Shown here piece after piece: positions 19,821 through 28,699 of a DNA stretch of 60,771 nt. The number at the start of each line of letters is the position of its first letter. The first letter of the stretch is position 1. The stretch lies in the NCBI GenBank assembly GCA_028376765.1, contig JAONBD010000008.1, positions 1 through 60,771 of the forward strand. The letters run 5' to 3'. The position numbers and the translations under genes were made by a program. This DNA comes from Candidatus Kapaibacterium sp. Its GTDB lineage: Bacteria; Bacteroidota; Ignavibacteria; Kapaibacteriales; UBA2268. The notes under the pieces are model-generated. The model was not told the origin of the DNA and did no database searches. It worked only from the letters and a program-made list of their open reading frames with translations.

Positions 19821-21819
19821 TAGTCAGTTGCTAATATTATTAATACTTGTTCAATATAATTTACAAAGTGAAATTGTTTGGGCTGATAAGATTGATAGTT
19901 TTTCAAGTGAATTTTCAAATAAGGAGTATTCTTCAAAAGAAGCTTTAGGTGCACCTAAAATCCTATGCTCTTATGGATCTAACCCACTAGCTTGGAGACC
20001 ATCGCAGGAATCTAATTTAAGTGGTGAATATTTGAATGTAACATTCCCTAAATCAATTAAATCAAATTATATTTACATTCATGAAAACTTCAATGCTGGA
20101 TCTATTTCAAAAATAATTTTATTTGGCATATCTAACGAAATTGATACAGTTTACAACCCTACTTCTTTAAGTTTGCCAAATCAAAATCATAGAATTTTCA
20201 AATTTGCTATTCCAGGTGGATCTAAATTTCCAGTTCAATCCTTAAAGTTGATTTTGTCAACTTCAAGAGTTCCCGGTTTTAATGAAATAGAGGCAATCGG
20301 TTTATCAGATATAGAATATGATACAAACCCAGAAGTTAATAGCATCGATGTTAAACAATATAAAACTAAACCACAAAATTTAGGATTAGGGGTTAATTCT
20401 GAATATCCTGAACTAGCTCCCATAATCAGTTCAAATGGTAAGAGTATATATTTTACAAGAAGTTATCATCCTGAAAATATTGGCTACGATAAACTACAAG
20501 ATATTTGGAAAGCTTCATTAAATTCTGATGGATTTTTTGATAATGCTATTAATATTGGAGAACCACTTAACAATATTTATCAAAATTTTGCAATTTCATT
20601 AAGTCCTGACGAGAATATTCTTGTAGTAGGTAATGTTTATTCTAAAGATTCAGGACCATCTAGCGGTGTTTCTAAATCATTAAAAAATGGCTCTAATTGG
20701 GGTTTCCCCGATGAAATCATTATTAATGATTTTAATAAAAAAGGAGAGTTAAGTAGCTATTTTTTAGCAGCTGATGGAAAAACTCTTTTAATGGCATTTG
20801 ATTCAGAAGATTCTTATGGTGGAACAGATCTTTGGGTAAGTAGAAGATTAGATGATAACACATTTGACACACCACAAAATCTAGGAAATTTAATAAATAC
20901 AACAGCATTTGAAAATTCTCCTTTCCTAGCTGCAGATGGGAAGACCTTATTCTTTTCGTCTAACGGATTTCCAGGATATGGTTCATTTGATTTATATTAT
21001 ACAAAAGTATTAGATTCAACATGGACACTTTGGACTAAACCTATTAATCTTGGAAGTATGGTTAACAGCACTGGATGGGATGCATATTTTACAATAGCAG
21101 CTTCAGGAGATTATGCTTACTATGTTTCAACAAACAATTCTATTGGAGCTGATGATATTTTTAAAATTGAAATCCCCGATGAATTTAAACCCGAAAAGGT
21201 TATGCTTATTTCAGGTAAAGTTTTAAATATTAAAGATAATCAGCCTATTGAAGCTACAATTTTTTATGAAAGATTATCAGATGGTGAGCAACTTGGAATT
21301 GCTCAATCCAATTCCGAAAATGGTGAATTTAAAATTATCTTACCAACTGGTGATAATTATGGAATTCATGCTCATGCTGATGGTTATATTGCAGTAAATG
21401 AAAATTTTGATTTAAAATCTGAGCTAGAATATAGCGAGGTTACAAAAGATTTATTCCTCGTCCCAATAGAGAAAGGGCAAAAAATTAGACTTAATAATAT
21501 ATTCTTCAATTTTGCTGAGTTTAATTTACTACCTAATTCCTTTTCTGAATTAAATAGAGTTGTGGATTTATTAATAGATAGACCTAATCTAAAAATAGAG
21601 ATACAAGGACATACTGATAATGTTGGAACCCAAAAAAGAAACTTAGCATTATCAAAGAAAAGAGCAGAATCTGTCAAAAAATATTTTATTTCTAAGGGTA
21701 TTAATTCAAACAGAATTGTAACAAATGGTTTTGGAAAAAGTAAACCATTAGAAACAGGAGATTCAGAATTTGCTCAAAAACAAAATAGAAGAGTTGAATT
21801 TATAATTATTGAAGAATAA
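19801..21819 (+). CDS. OmpA-family protein with PD40 (WD40-like) repeats
   Basis: A 672-residue exported protein. An N-terminal region (about 20-175) resembles a cell-adhesion discoidin-like beta domain. Next come five PD40-like beta-propeller repeats (about 200-450; SSNGKSIYFTR, AADGKTLLMAF, AADGKTLFFSSNG), then a carboxypeptidase-regulatory-like domain (about 465-550) and a C-terminal OmpA peptidoglycan-binding domain (about 560-672; GHTDNVG, LSKKRAESVK, NRRVEF). This order resembles PorE-type proteins of type IX secretion, but that link is inference. Two starts fit: TTG at 19801 and GTG at 19810. An AAGGGG box at 19793-19798 suits the GTG better. Confidence 0.88.
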   Translation: MKKVKINSQLLILLILVQYNLQSEIVWADKIDSFSSEFSNKEYSSKEALGAPKILCSYGSNPLAWRPSQESNLSGEYLNVTFPKSIKSNYIYIHENFNAGSISKIILFGISNEIDTVYNPTSLSLPNQNHRIFKFAIPGGSKFPVQSLKLILSTSRVPGFNEIEAIGLSDIEYDTNPEVNSIDVKQYKTKPQNLGLGVNSEYPELAPIISSNGKSIYFTRSYHPENIGYDKLQDIWKASLNSDGFFDNAINIGEPLNNIYQNFAISLSPDENILVVGNVYSKDSGPSSGVSKSLKNGSNWGFPDEIIINDFNKKGELSSYFLAADGKTLLMAFDSEDSYGGTDLWVSRRLDDNTFDTPQNLGNLINTTAFENSPFLAADGKTLFFSSNGFPGYGSFDLYYTKVLDSTWTLWTKPINLGSMVNSTGWDAYFTIAASGDYAYYVSTNNSIGADDIFKIEIPDEFKPEKVMLISGKVLNIKDNQPIEATIFYERLSDGEQLGIAQSNSENGEFKIILPTGDNYGIHAHADGYIAVNENFDLKSELEYSEVTKDLFLVPIEKGQKIRLNNIFFNFAEFNLLPNSFSELNRVVDLLIDRPNLKIEIQGHTDNVGTQKRNLALSKKRAESVKKYFISKGINSNRIVTNGFGKSKPLETGDSEFAQKQNRRVEFIIIEE

Positions 21820-21821
21820 TG

Positions 21822-22895
21822 TTAATATAATCTTTGGTTTAACCTTAGGTCATAAGCGAAAATATAATCTTCAATTACTATTACATGCTCTCCAGTTTTA
21901 TCAATAAATCCGCTAACATAGTAATCATAATCTATCAATTTTGATGCCCATGCTAATTCCTCTTCACCAGCAAAATTATTTAAAAATCTACAATTAAGCT
22001 CTAGGTATTGTTGATTATCTTCTGTAATGAACTTCCATCCATCTTTAATATGTTTGACAGCTGCTAAACCTTGATTAAAGTTATTAACAAAAGAATATTC
22101 ATGTTCACTCAAAAAGTTTCCTGCAGGATCTATTAATGCCCAAACATGATTCATACTTCTACTAGAAACTGAAGCAAAGGACAATCCATTTTTAAACTCT
22201 TTAATCTCAAAATATTTGAAGGGAAGTATAATATTACCAGTTGTATCAATTAAACCTACTAATCCCTTGTAATTAGCCTTGGACTTACCTTCTGAAAAAT
22301 AACTAGGTTCATCATAAATAAATTCTGAAATTAGATTACCTTTTCTATCAATCAAACCATGCTTGAATTTTGGGTCTGAAACTGAAGCTACTCCTTCCGA
22401 AAATCTATATCCTACAATTGTATCAGCCAATTTAATTTCAAATTGACCAGTTTTATTAATATATCCTCTTTCTTTATCGTTCATTACATACGCTAAGCCC
22501 TCCTGAAAAACAATAGCATCTTTATATTTCGGAGGAACAATCTCTTTTCCATATTTATTGATAAAACCATAAGTTCTAGGAAAGTCAGGATTTCTAGATT
22601 CATTAGCTACTAAAGCCATTCCCTCGTAAAAATCTTTTGCAACATCATATTTGACTTTAAACAAGACTTCACCATTTTCATTCAAATAAGCCCATGTTTC
22701 TTGATTATCATCTATTAATTTTACTCGATGCATTCCTTCTCTATATCCGTAATAATTGGATATATCTGTTCTGGTTTTAAATATTTCTCCATTTGAATCC
22801 ATAAAATTCCAAACACCTTTTGAATCTTGATAGACACACAATGGACTTATAGAAAAAGCGTATAAATTCAATATTATTATTAAAATCTTTAACAT
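21822..22895 (-). CDS. Exported WG-repeat protein
   Basis: The 357 residues begin with a signal peptide and then hold about six WG (KWG) repeats of roughly 45 residues, each with the pattern G-[FL]-I-[DN]-x-x-G-x-x-[IV] followed by Y-x-x-x-x-x-F-x-E-G-[LM]-A. The repeats form a beta structure of unknown function found widely in Bacteroidota surface proteins. It stands alone, converging on the OmpA/PD40 gene with 2 bases between the stops. The role is unknown. Confidence 0.85.
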   Translation of the reverse strand: MLKILIIILNLYAFSISPLCVYQDSKGVWNFMDSNGEIFKTRTDISNYYGYREGMHRVKLIDDNQETWAYLNENGEVLFKVKYDVAKDFYEGMALVANESRNPDFPRTYGFINKYGKEIVPPKYKDAIVFQEGLAYVMNDKERGYINKTGQFEIKLADTIVGYRFSEGVASVSDPKFKHGLIDRKGNLISEFIYDEPSYFSEGKSKANYKGLVGLIDTTGNIILPFKYFEIKEFKNGLSFASVSSRSMNHVWALIDPAGNFLSEHEYSFVNNFNQGLAAVKHIKDGWKFITEDNQQYLELNCRFLNNFAGEEELAWASKLIDYDYYVSGFIDKTGEHVIVIEDYIFAYDLRLNQRLY

Positions 22896-23038
22896 AATGA
22901 TTCCTAATTATTTTTCTGATTTTTACTGTAAATATTTGTAATATTTTAGTAGACAAAAGTTGTAACGAATGTAACTAACCAAAAGTTTTTTACATCTTTA
23001 TTTTCCAATAAAAGCTTCAAAATTTAAAAACAAAAATA

Positions 23039-24340
23039 TCAACTATATTTTGATACTTCTAGTTCTGCTTTTTTTAAATTAAAAAACATTAAAATAACTC
23101 CGCCAACTACAAGAAATATTATAAGTGATAATACTGCTGCTCTGTAAGAGTTTGTTAAATCGAAAGATAATCCGAAAACCAATGGACCTATTGCACTAGT
23201 TCCTCTTTCCGCTACTTCATAAAGTGAAAAGTATTCTGCTTCCTTTCCTTTGGGTATTAACTTTGAATATAAAGATCTTGAAATTGCTTGCGTACCAGGC
23301 ATTACAAAGCCAATTAATATACCTAGAGCATAAAATCCATTTTCACCATCAAGAAATGAGTATGCATAAATTAATCCCATCGACCATATTACCAAGGTTG
23401 TTAATATTGTATTTTTGGATCCTATCTTACCAGATAACCAAGAAAAAAAGAAAGCTCCAAAAAATGCAACAAACTGAACTAGTAAAATAACTTTAGTCAT
23501 TGTAGCGGTACTCAAACCTAATTCTTTAGTTCCATAAGGCGTAGCTGCAATCAGAACAGTTTGGACTCCATCATTATAAATTAAAAAAGCAATTAAAAAG
23601 GTTAAAGTCATAGGGTAGTTTTTAATATCTTTGATTGTATTAAACAATTGATGAAATCCAACTTTTACAAGGTTTGTTTTTTTGGGTGCAACATTAATTA
23701 TTTTATATTTCCTAATCCAAATCATGGGGAATATTGTAAATATTGCCCACCAAACACCAGCAGAGGCAAGACTAATTCTCACAACTTCCCCCTTTGAATT
23801 ATCATCTGCCATGTTAAACATCAATAAATTAATAAGTAGTAGGATTCCTCCCCCAACATATCCAAATGCAAATCCACTTGAAGAAACTTTATCTCTTTCT
23901 TCTTTTGTAGAAATATCATTCAAAATTGAATCTAAAGCTACTATTGCTACACCATAGCAGAGGTTAGCTAAGATAAATAAGCCTCCTCCGAATAAATAAT
24001 TTTCTCCATCTAAGAAATACAAACCAATTGTTGAAAACGCACCAATATATGCAAATAGACCTAGCAGCTGTTTTTTTCTACCTGTATAATCAGTTATTGC
24101 ACCTACCAAAGGCATAATAAATACTTGGAGAATCACTGAAATTGATGTGCAATAGAAAAAGAATGAACCTGGGTTCATATCAATTCCAAATGGACTAATT
24201 ACTCCACCAACAGATGCATTGGTGGCTATTGATGTTAAAAAAGGTTCGAGAAATACTGTTACTACAGTTGTTGAAAATGCCGATGCAGCAAAATCATAAA
24301 AGTACCAACCAAATCTCTCTTTTTTCGTAGATATATTCAT
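23039..24340 (-). CDS. MFS transporter, UMF1/Atg22-like family
   Basis: A roughly 433-residue carrier with 12 hydrophobic segments. The start has the typical KERFGWYFYDFAASAF signature of the UMF1 family, and the DYTGRKK loop is the MFS motif A region. Bacterial members are exporters of unknown substrate, named for similarity to the yeast vacuolar amino-acid effluxer Atg22. I chose the ATG at 24340; a GTG three codons upstream is also possible. It is divergent from the ABC operon. Confidence 0.88.
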   Translation of the reverse strand: MNISTKKERFGWYFYDFAASAFSTTVVTVFLEPFLTSIATNASVGGVISPFGIDMNPGSFFFYCTSISVILQVFIMPLVGAITDYTGRKKQLLGLFAYIGAFSTIGLYFLDGENYLFGGGLFILANLCYGVAIVALDSILNDISTKEERDKVSSSGFAFGYVGGGILLLINLLMFNMADDNSKGEVVRISLASAGVWWAIFTIFPMIWIRKYKIINVAPKKTNLVKVGFHQLFNTIKDIKNYPMTLTFLIAFLIYNDGVQTVLIAATPYGTKELGLSTATMTKVILLVQFVAFFGAFFFSWLSGKIGSKNTILTTLVIWSMGLIYAYSFLDGENGFYALGILIGFVMPGTQAISRSLYSKLIPKGKEAEYFSLYEVAERGTSAIGPLVFGLSFDLTNSYRAAVLSLIIFLVVGGVILMFFNLKKAELEVSKYS

Positions 24341-24390
24341 GTAACACACTAAAATACTATAAAGACTTTCACAATTTAGTATTTTTTTAG

Positions 24391-24423
24391 TTTACCTTTT
24401 AAAGAAAATATTTTATAATTTTG
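24391..24423 (+). promoter_or_regulatory. Bacteroidota-type promoter candidate for the ABC operon
   Basis: TTTA (24391-24394) is spaced 21 bases from TAATTTTG (24416-24423), which fits the -33/-7 Bacteroidota pattern (TTTG, 19-21 bases, TANNTTTG) with one mismatch in the -33 box. The -7 box ends 4 bases before the ATG, and no Shine-Dalgarno site is seen, so the transcript may be leaderless. Confidence 0.4.
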
Positions 24424-24427
24424 AAAT

Positions 24428-25363
24428 ATGGAACTATTAAAACTAAATAATGTAACCAAATATTTTGGGGATTATAAAGCCACTAATAATGTTAGCTTTT
24501 CTATAAAGAAAGGACAAATATGTGGTTTGATTGGACCAAATGGTGCTGGTAAGACAACAATTATACGTCAAATTACAAATATTTATATGCCAGATGAAGG
24601 TGAAATAATATTATTTGGCGAACCAATTAAGCCAGTTCATCAAAACAGAATAGCATATCTACCAGAAGAGCGTGGTCTTTATAAAAAAATAAAAGTGATT
24701 GATATGCTTGTTTATTTTGGTAAACTTAAAGGCTTATCATCAAAAGATTCTTTTGATAAATCAATGAATTGGTTAAGAAAGCTTAATGCTGATGATTGGG
24801 TAAACAAAAAAGTTCAAGATTTATCAAAGGGTATGTCTCAAAAAATTCAATTCATTGGTACAATATTACATGATCCAGAATTTTTAATTTTAGATGAACC
24901 TTTCTCTGGGTTTGATCCAGTTAATGCAGAGATTCTTAAAGATATTATATTAGAATTGAAACAACAGGGTAAAACAATAATATTATCAACTCATGTAATG
25001 TCTCAAGTTGAAAAACTATGTGATGATATTATTTTAATAAATAAAGGTCAAGTAATACTTGAAGGATCATTAGTAGAGATTAAACAAAGTTTTGGAAGAA
25101 ATAATCTTTTATTTGAATTTGAAGGTAATATAAATAATATAGATATACCAGTTGGTCTAGAAATAATCACTAATTCTCAAAATAGATATGAATTTAAAGT
25201 ACTTGATAAAAATGCACCAAATGAATTAATTCAAAATTCAGTTGGTAAAATCAATATTAATAAATTTGTTTTGGATTTACCAAGTATTGATGAAATATTT
25301 ATTGAGACAGTAGGAAGAAGTAATCTTGACGAAGATACAATTTTAGAAATCAGAAAAAATTAA
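24428..25363 (+). CDS. ABC transporter ATP-binding protein, NatA type
   Basis: The 311 residues show Walker A GPNGAGKTT (36-44), the signature LSKGMSQ (132-138) and Walker B FLILDEP with catalytic E157, then a DR-like C-terminal extension (about 225-311) usual in NatA/YhaQ-type exporters. It works with the permease that starts 4 bases after its stop. Relatives export Na+ or drugs; the substrate here is unknown. Confidence 0.95.
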   Translation: MELLKLNNVTKYFGDYKATNNVSFSIKKGQICGLIGPNGAGKTTIIRQITNIYMPDEGEIILFGEPIKPVHQNRIAYLPEERGLYKKIKVIDMLVYFGKLKGLSSKDSFDKSMNWLRKLNADDWVNKKVQDLSKGMSQKIQFIGTILHDPEFLILDEPFSGFDPVNAEILKDIILELKQQGKTIILSTHVMSQVEKLCDDIILINKGQVILEGSLVEIKQSFGRNNLLFEFEGNINNIDIPVGLEIITNSQNRYEFKVLDKNAPNELIQNSVGKININKFVLDLPSIDEIFIETVGRSNLDEDTILEIRKN

Positions 25364-25366
25364 ATT

Positions 25367-26677
25367 ATGAGTAGTTCTAATAAAATATTTACAATAATCT
25401 CTCACGAATATACAAGCAAAATAAAATCTAAAGGTTTTATAATAGGGACATTTTTAGCCCCTATTGCTATTGCCTTAATACTAGCAGTAACAGTAGTTTT
25501 TTCTATTCTCCAAAAAGATTCAACAACTCTAAAGTTAGCTATATTAGATAATACTGAGTTTATTGGAGAACAATTAGTTGCAAAAGACACTTCCAAATAT
25601 TTTTTAACAGAATTAAATCAAGTTGATTTGACCGATCAATTAAATAATGAGGAAATAGATGGTTTTGCTATCCTTACTAAATCTATTTTGGATGATGGTA
25701 AAGTTATAGTTTATACCAAGGGTGGCGGAGGTATAGGTTACACCGAAGCACTTGAAAATAACTTGGGAAAGATAATAAGAAATGAACGATTGAAAAAATT
25801 TAATGCATCAGATTCTTTGATTCATGCTCTTCAGGCTGGTGTTCATTTATCTACAAAGAAAGTTACTGAAACAGGAGAAATTGAAAAAGATTCAACTGCT
25901 CAATTAACCTATATTGGATATGGACTTGGTTTTGTGATGTATATGCTAATGTTCATTTATGGTAGTATGATTTCAAGATCAGTTGTCGAAGAAAAGTCCA
26001 ACAGAATAGTAGAAATTCTTGCGTCATCGGCAAAACCTTTTGATATTCTTCTTGGCAAAGTTCTTGCAATTGGGGGTTTAGGCTTAACCCAAATACTTAC
26101 CTGGATGATACTTATTGGAGGTATGCTTTTGTTTGCTGGACAAATAATTGGATTGTTTATAGATCCTGATACATTGCAAGCAGGAAGCATGGGAATGTCT
26201 GCTGATGCGGCTACTCAAGCTAAGGTTAATGAAATTATGTCAGATTTTCCTGATATAAGTTTTGGTTTGATTGCTGGGTTTATCTTCTACTTTTTATCAG
26301 GTTATTTTATCTATTCGACATTGTTTGCTGCCCTAGGATCAGCTGTCGATAACGATCAAGATGCAGCTCAACTTCAAACTCCAGTAACTTTATTTATTGT
26401 TGTACCAATTTTAATGATTCAATTTGTGATGGCAAATCCTGATGCTTGGTGGGTAGTAGCGGCATCTCATTTTCCATTATTCTCCCCTATCTTAATGGTT
26501 GTTAGAATTGCCGCAACGAATGTTCCAGCTTGGGAAATAATATTATCAGTTATAGTTTCAATAAGTAGTTTTTTCATGGCTTTGTGGGTATCTGCAAAAA
26601 TTTATAGAATTGGTATTTTGATGACAGGAAAAAAACCTAAATTCAAAGATATTATTAAATGGTTGAGGCAAGGCTAA
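25367..26677 (+). CDS. ABC-2 type permease, NatB/YhaP type
   Basis: The 436-residue membrane subunit begins with a short cytoplasmic helix and one membrane span (about 20-45). A large extracytoplasmic domain (about 50-180) follows, then five or six spans in the C-terminal half, including the conserved SRSVVEEKSNRIVEIL segment that contacts the ATPase. This is the usual NatB/YhaP layout. It forms an exporter with the upstream ATPase. After it there are 64 bases without a gene before the convergent dprA end. Confidence 0.93.
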   Translation: MSSSNKIFTIISHEYTSKIKSKGFIIGTFLAPIAIALILAVTVVFSILQKDSTTLKLAILDNTEFIGEQLVAKDTSKYFLTELNQVDLTDQLNNEEIDGFAILTKSILDDGKVIVYTKGGGGIGYTEALENNLGKIIRNERLKKFNASDSLIHALQAGVHLSTKKVTETGEIEKDSTAQLTYIGYGLGFVMYMLMFIYGSMISRSVVEEKSNRIVEILASSAKPFDILLGKVLAIGGLGLTQILTWMILIGGMLLFAGQIIGLFIDPDTLQAGSMGMSADAATQAKVNEIMSDFPDISFGLIAGFIFYFLSGYFIYSTLFAALGSAVDNDQDAAQLQTPVTLFIVVPILMIQFVMANPDAWWVVAASHFPLFSPILMVVRIAATNVPAWEIILSVIVSISSFFMALWVSAKIYRIGILMTGKKPKFKDIIKWLRQG

Positions 26678-26741
26678 CATTTAATTAAAAAAGGATTGGG
26701 TAAATACTAATCTAAAAAATGCATTTGTTAAAAGGTTAATA

Positions 26742-27851
26742 TTAGTTTCTAATGTAGTATTTGCCTGGTAGTTGTTTTATTGAACCAGAAAATTCCATAT
26801 TTAATAAACAGACTAATAGCTGAGACATGTTAGTATTTACTTTGTTCACTAACTCATCTATATGAATAGGTTCAAAACTAAGAATTGCATAAATATTCTC
26901 TTCGTCCTTAGTCGCAAAATTAAGCTCAACTGAATCAATTAATTGAATTTTACTACTGTAATCAAATAAAAGTTCTTTAAAAAGTGATTCTGGCGAGTTT
27001 GTTAATTTAGCTAAACCATCTCTTATCAGGGCATTTGTTCCTTCAGAATTAATTGAAGTAATATTTCCTGGTACGGCAAAAACCTCTCTATCTTGGTCTC
27101 TTGCAAATTTTGCAGTGTTTAATGAACCACCTTTAACCTTACTTTCTACCACTAATGTAGCAGAACTTAATCCTGAGATAATTCTATTTCTTTGTAGGAA
27201 AAATGGTGGTAATGCCCTTACTCCACAATGATACGTAGATATTAATGCTCCTCCAGATTCAATTATTTTTTCTGAATTTGAAATTGCAGTTTGGGGTGAG
27301 AGTTTATCAATTCCAGATGCAATGACCGAAAATGTAATTCCACCCGATTCTATTGCACCTAAATGTGCTTCAGTATCTATTCCGTAAGCAAGACCTGATA
27401 CAATATTTACTCCTTTTGAAGCGAAGTAATTAGCATAACGCCTTGTATTTATCTTACCATAGGTGCTACATTTTCTAGTACCAACAATAGAAATAGTTGG
27501 TGAATTTATTTTGTCTAAACTACCTTTATAAAAAAAGAAAGCAGGAGATTGATGTATTTCATTTAATAATAGTGGATAATTTTCATCCCAAATAGTACAA
27601 ATATTAATTTGGTGATTATTACAAGTTTCAAGTTGCTTTTCAGCTTCAACATTTGGAACTATCTGCTTTCTTTTGAAAAGTTCACCTTGATTAATAAGTA
27701 TATTAAGATTTGGAGGTAAATCAGCCTCAATAAATTCTAAATACGAATTGTAATTATCTACAACATTTTTTAATAATGACGGGGTTAATCCTTTAAAATA
27801 AGATAATTTAATTAGGTCTACTAATTCCCAGTCTTTAGGTAAATTATTCAC
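26742..27851 (-). CDS. dprA: DNA-processing protein DprA
   Basis: DprA loads RecA on incoming single-stranded DNA during transformation. The 369 residues have an N-terminal helical (SAM-like) part, then the Rossmann-fold DprA domain with SIVGTRKCSTYGK, VSGLAYGIDTEAH, the RNRIISGLS segment and a C-terminal winged-helix end (about 310-369). All diagnostic motifs are present. Two TerB-like genes lie upstream on the same strand, with 18 bases between the nearer one and dprA, so a common transcript is likely. Confidence 0.95.
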   Translation of the reverse strand: MNNLPKDWELVDLIKLSYFKGLTPSLLKNVVDNYNSYLEFIEADLPPNLNILINQGELFKRKQIVPNVEAEKQLETCNNHQINICTIWDENYPLLLNEIHQSPAFFFYKGSLDKINSPTISIVGTRKCSTYGKINTRRYANYFASKGVNIVSGLAYGIDTEAHLGAIESGGITFSVIASGIDKLSPQTAISNSEKIIESGGALISTYHCGVRALPPFFLQRNRIISGLSSATLVVESKVKGGSLNTAKFARDQDREVFAVPGNITSINSEGTNALIRDGLAKLTNSPESLFKELLFDYSSKIQLIDSVELNFATKDEENIYAILSFEPIHIDELVNKVNTNMSQLLVCLLNMEFSGSIKQLPGKYYIRN

Positions 27852-27869
27852 ACTATCAAATAATTATGA

Positions 27870-28208
27870 TTAAGATGGATCAATTAAAGAATGAACATGT
27901 TTTAACATTTGTTTCTCATAGAAATTAACCTCTCCATCTGCCATTACAACTTTTTCAAGTTCTGCATAAAGAGCATCTCTTTCTTCTTGAGTTTTACAAA
28001 ATACATCTCTTAAATCTTCAATAATAGCTTTAGATCTAAATTCTGCTGTATCGTCAACAAATTTTTTCATATCTTTAAATAAGCCCTTACCCAATTCATT
28101 TTTTAATAGAGCTTTTTCTTTTCTATCAATATCATCTGATGATGCAGCAAAAACCATCATAAAGGCAATAAATTCCTCTCTAGTCCATTCTTTATAATTA
28201 GTATTCAT
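27870..28208 (-). CDS. TerB-like acidic helical protein (copy 2)
   Basis: This 112-residue protein is all-helical and acidic. The opening EEFIAFMMVFAASSDDIDRKEKALL and the later LEKVVMADGEVNFYEKQML follow the TerB pattern of two symmetric helix pairs, each ending in an acidic DG-E/D-D-x-x-E loop that can bind metal. TerB-like domains occur in membrane-linked stress complexes, but no ter genes are here. It has AAAGGA before the ATG, lies 18 bases upstream of dprA and 73 bases downstream of its paralogue. Function unknown. Confidence 0.7.
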   Translation of the reverse strand: MNTNYKEWTREEFIAFMMVFAASSDDIDRKEKALLKNELGKGLFKDMKKFVDDTAEFRSKAIIEDLRDVFCKTQEERDALYAELEKVVMADGEVNFYEKQMLKHVHSLIDPS

Positions 28209-28281
28209 ATTTTCCTTTAAATTATATTTTTAGACAACTTACTAATAAATTTTTAAAATTATATTTATAAATTTAAGATTT

Positions 28282-28626
28282 TTAATTATGTATTGATTTA
28301 TCAAATTCCTTGAGGGTATTTAATATTTCTAATTCATTTTCATGAACAAACCCATCACTATTAATGATTTCTTCTAAATCACTATATATCTGTACTTTTT
28401 TAACTTTGTCCTTTGAAAAATATGAATAAGCTTCTTTAATTATTTCCATAATTTGATCTTTATCTAGAGATCTAATCATAGTTTCCGCTTTTTTCAAATC
28501 TTCAAAATCAACTTTTTTAGTAAGCATGTATCTTTCGTTTATATCAAAGTCATTATCAGATTTAGCAGTATAAGTTAGTAGTAAGGCTATAAATTCGTTG
28601 TAGCTTAAATTTTTAATTATTTCCAT
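28282..28626 (-). CDS. TerB-like acidic helical protein (copy 1)
   Basis: A 114-residue relative of the next gene downstream. The opening YNEFIALLLTYTAKSDNDFDINERYML and the late LEEIINSDGFVHENELEIL align with the corresponding segments of the other copy; the overall identity is low. The two probably arose by an old tandem duplication, with the acidic loops kept in both. It is divergent from hutH across a 73-base gap. Function unknown. Confidence 0.68.
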   Translation of the reverse strand: MEIIKNLSYNEFIALLLTYTAKSDNDFDINERYMLTKKVDFEDLKKAETMIRSLDKDQIMEIIKEAYSYFSKDKVKKVQIYSDLEEIINSDGFVHENELEILNTLKEFDKSIHN

Positions 28627-28633
28627 AAGAATT

Positions 28634-28664
28634 TTTAGTTATAAAAGATAAAATTGTATTTTTG
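28634..28664 (+). promoter_or_regulatory. Bacteroidota-type promoter candidate for hutH
   Basis: TTTA (28634-28637), a 19-base spacer and TATTTTTG (28657-28664) fit the Bacteroidota -33/-7 pattern with one mismatch. The predicted start gives a leader of about 30 bases with AAGG before the hutH ATG. Confidence 0.4.
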
Positions 28665-28699
28665 TTTGAGTAAATTAAAATTAATACCAAGGCAAAACA

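Noticed and set aside
26678-26741. Gap between the ABC permease and dprA as a terminator
   Set aside because: Only weak, short complementary stretches and no T tract.
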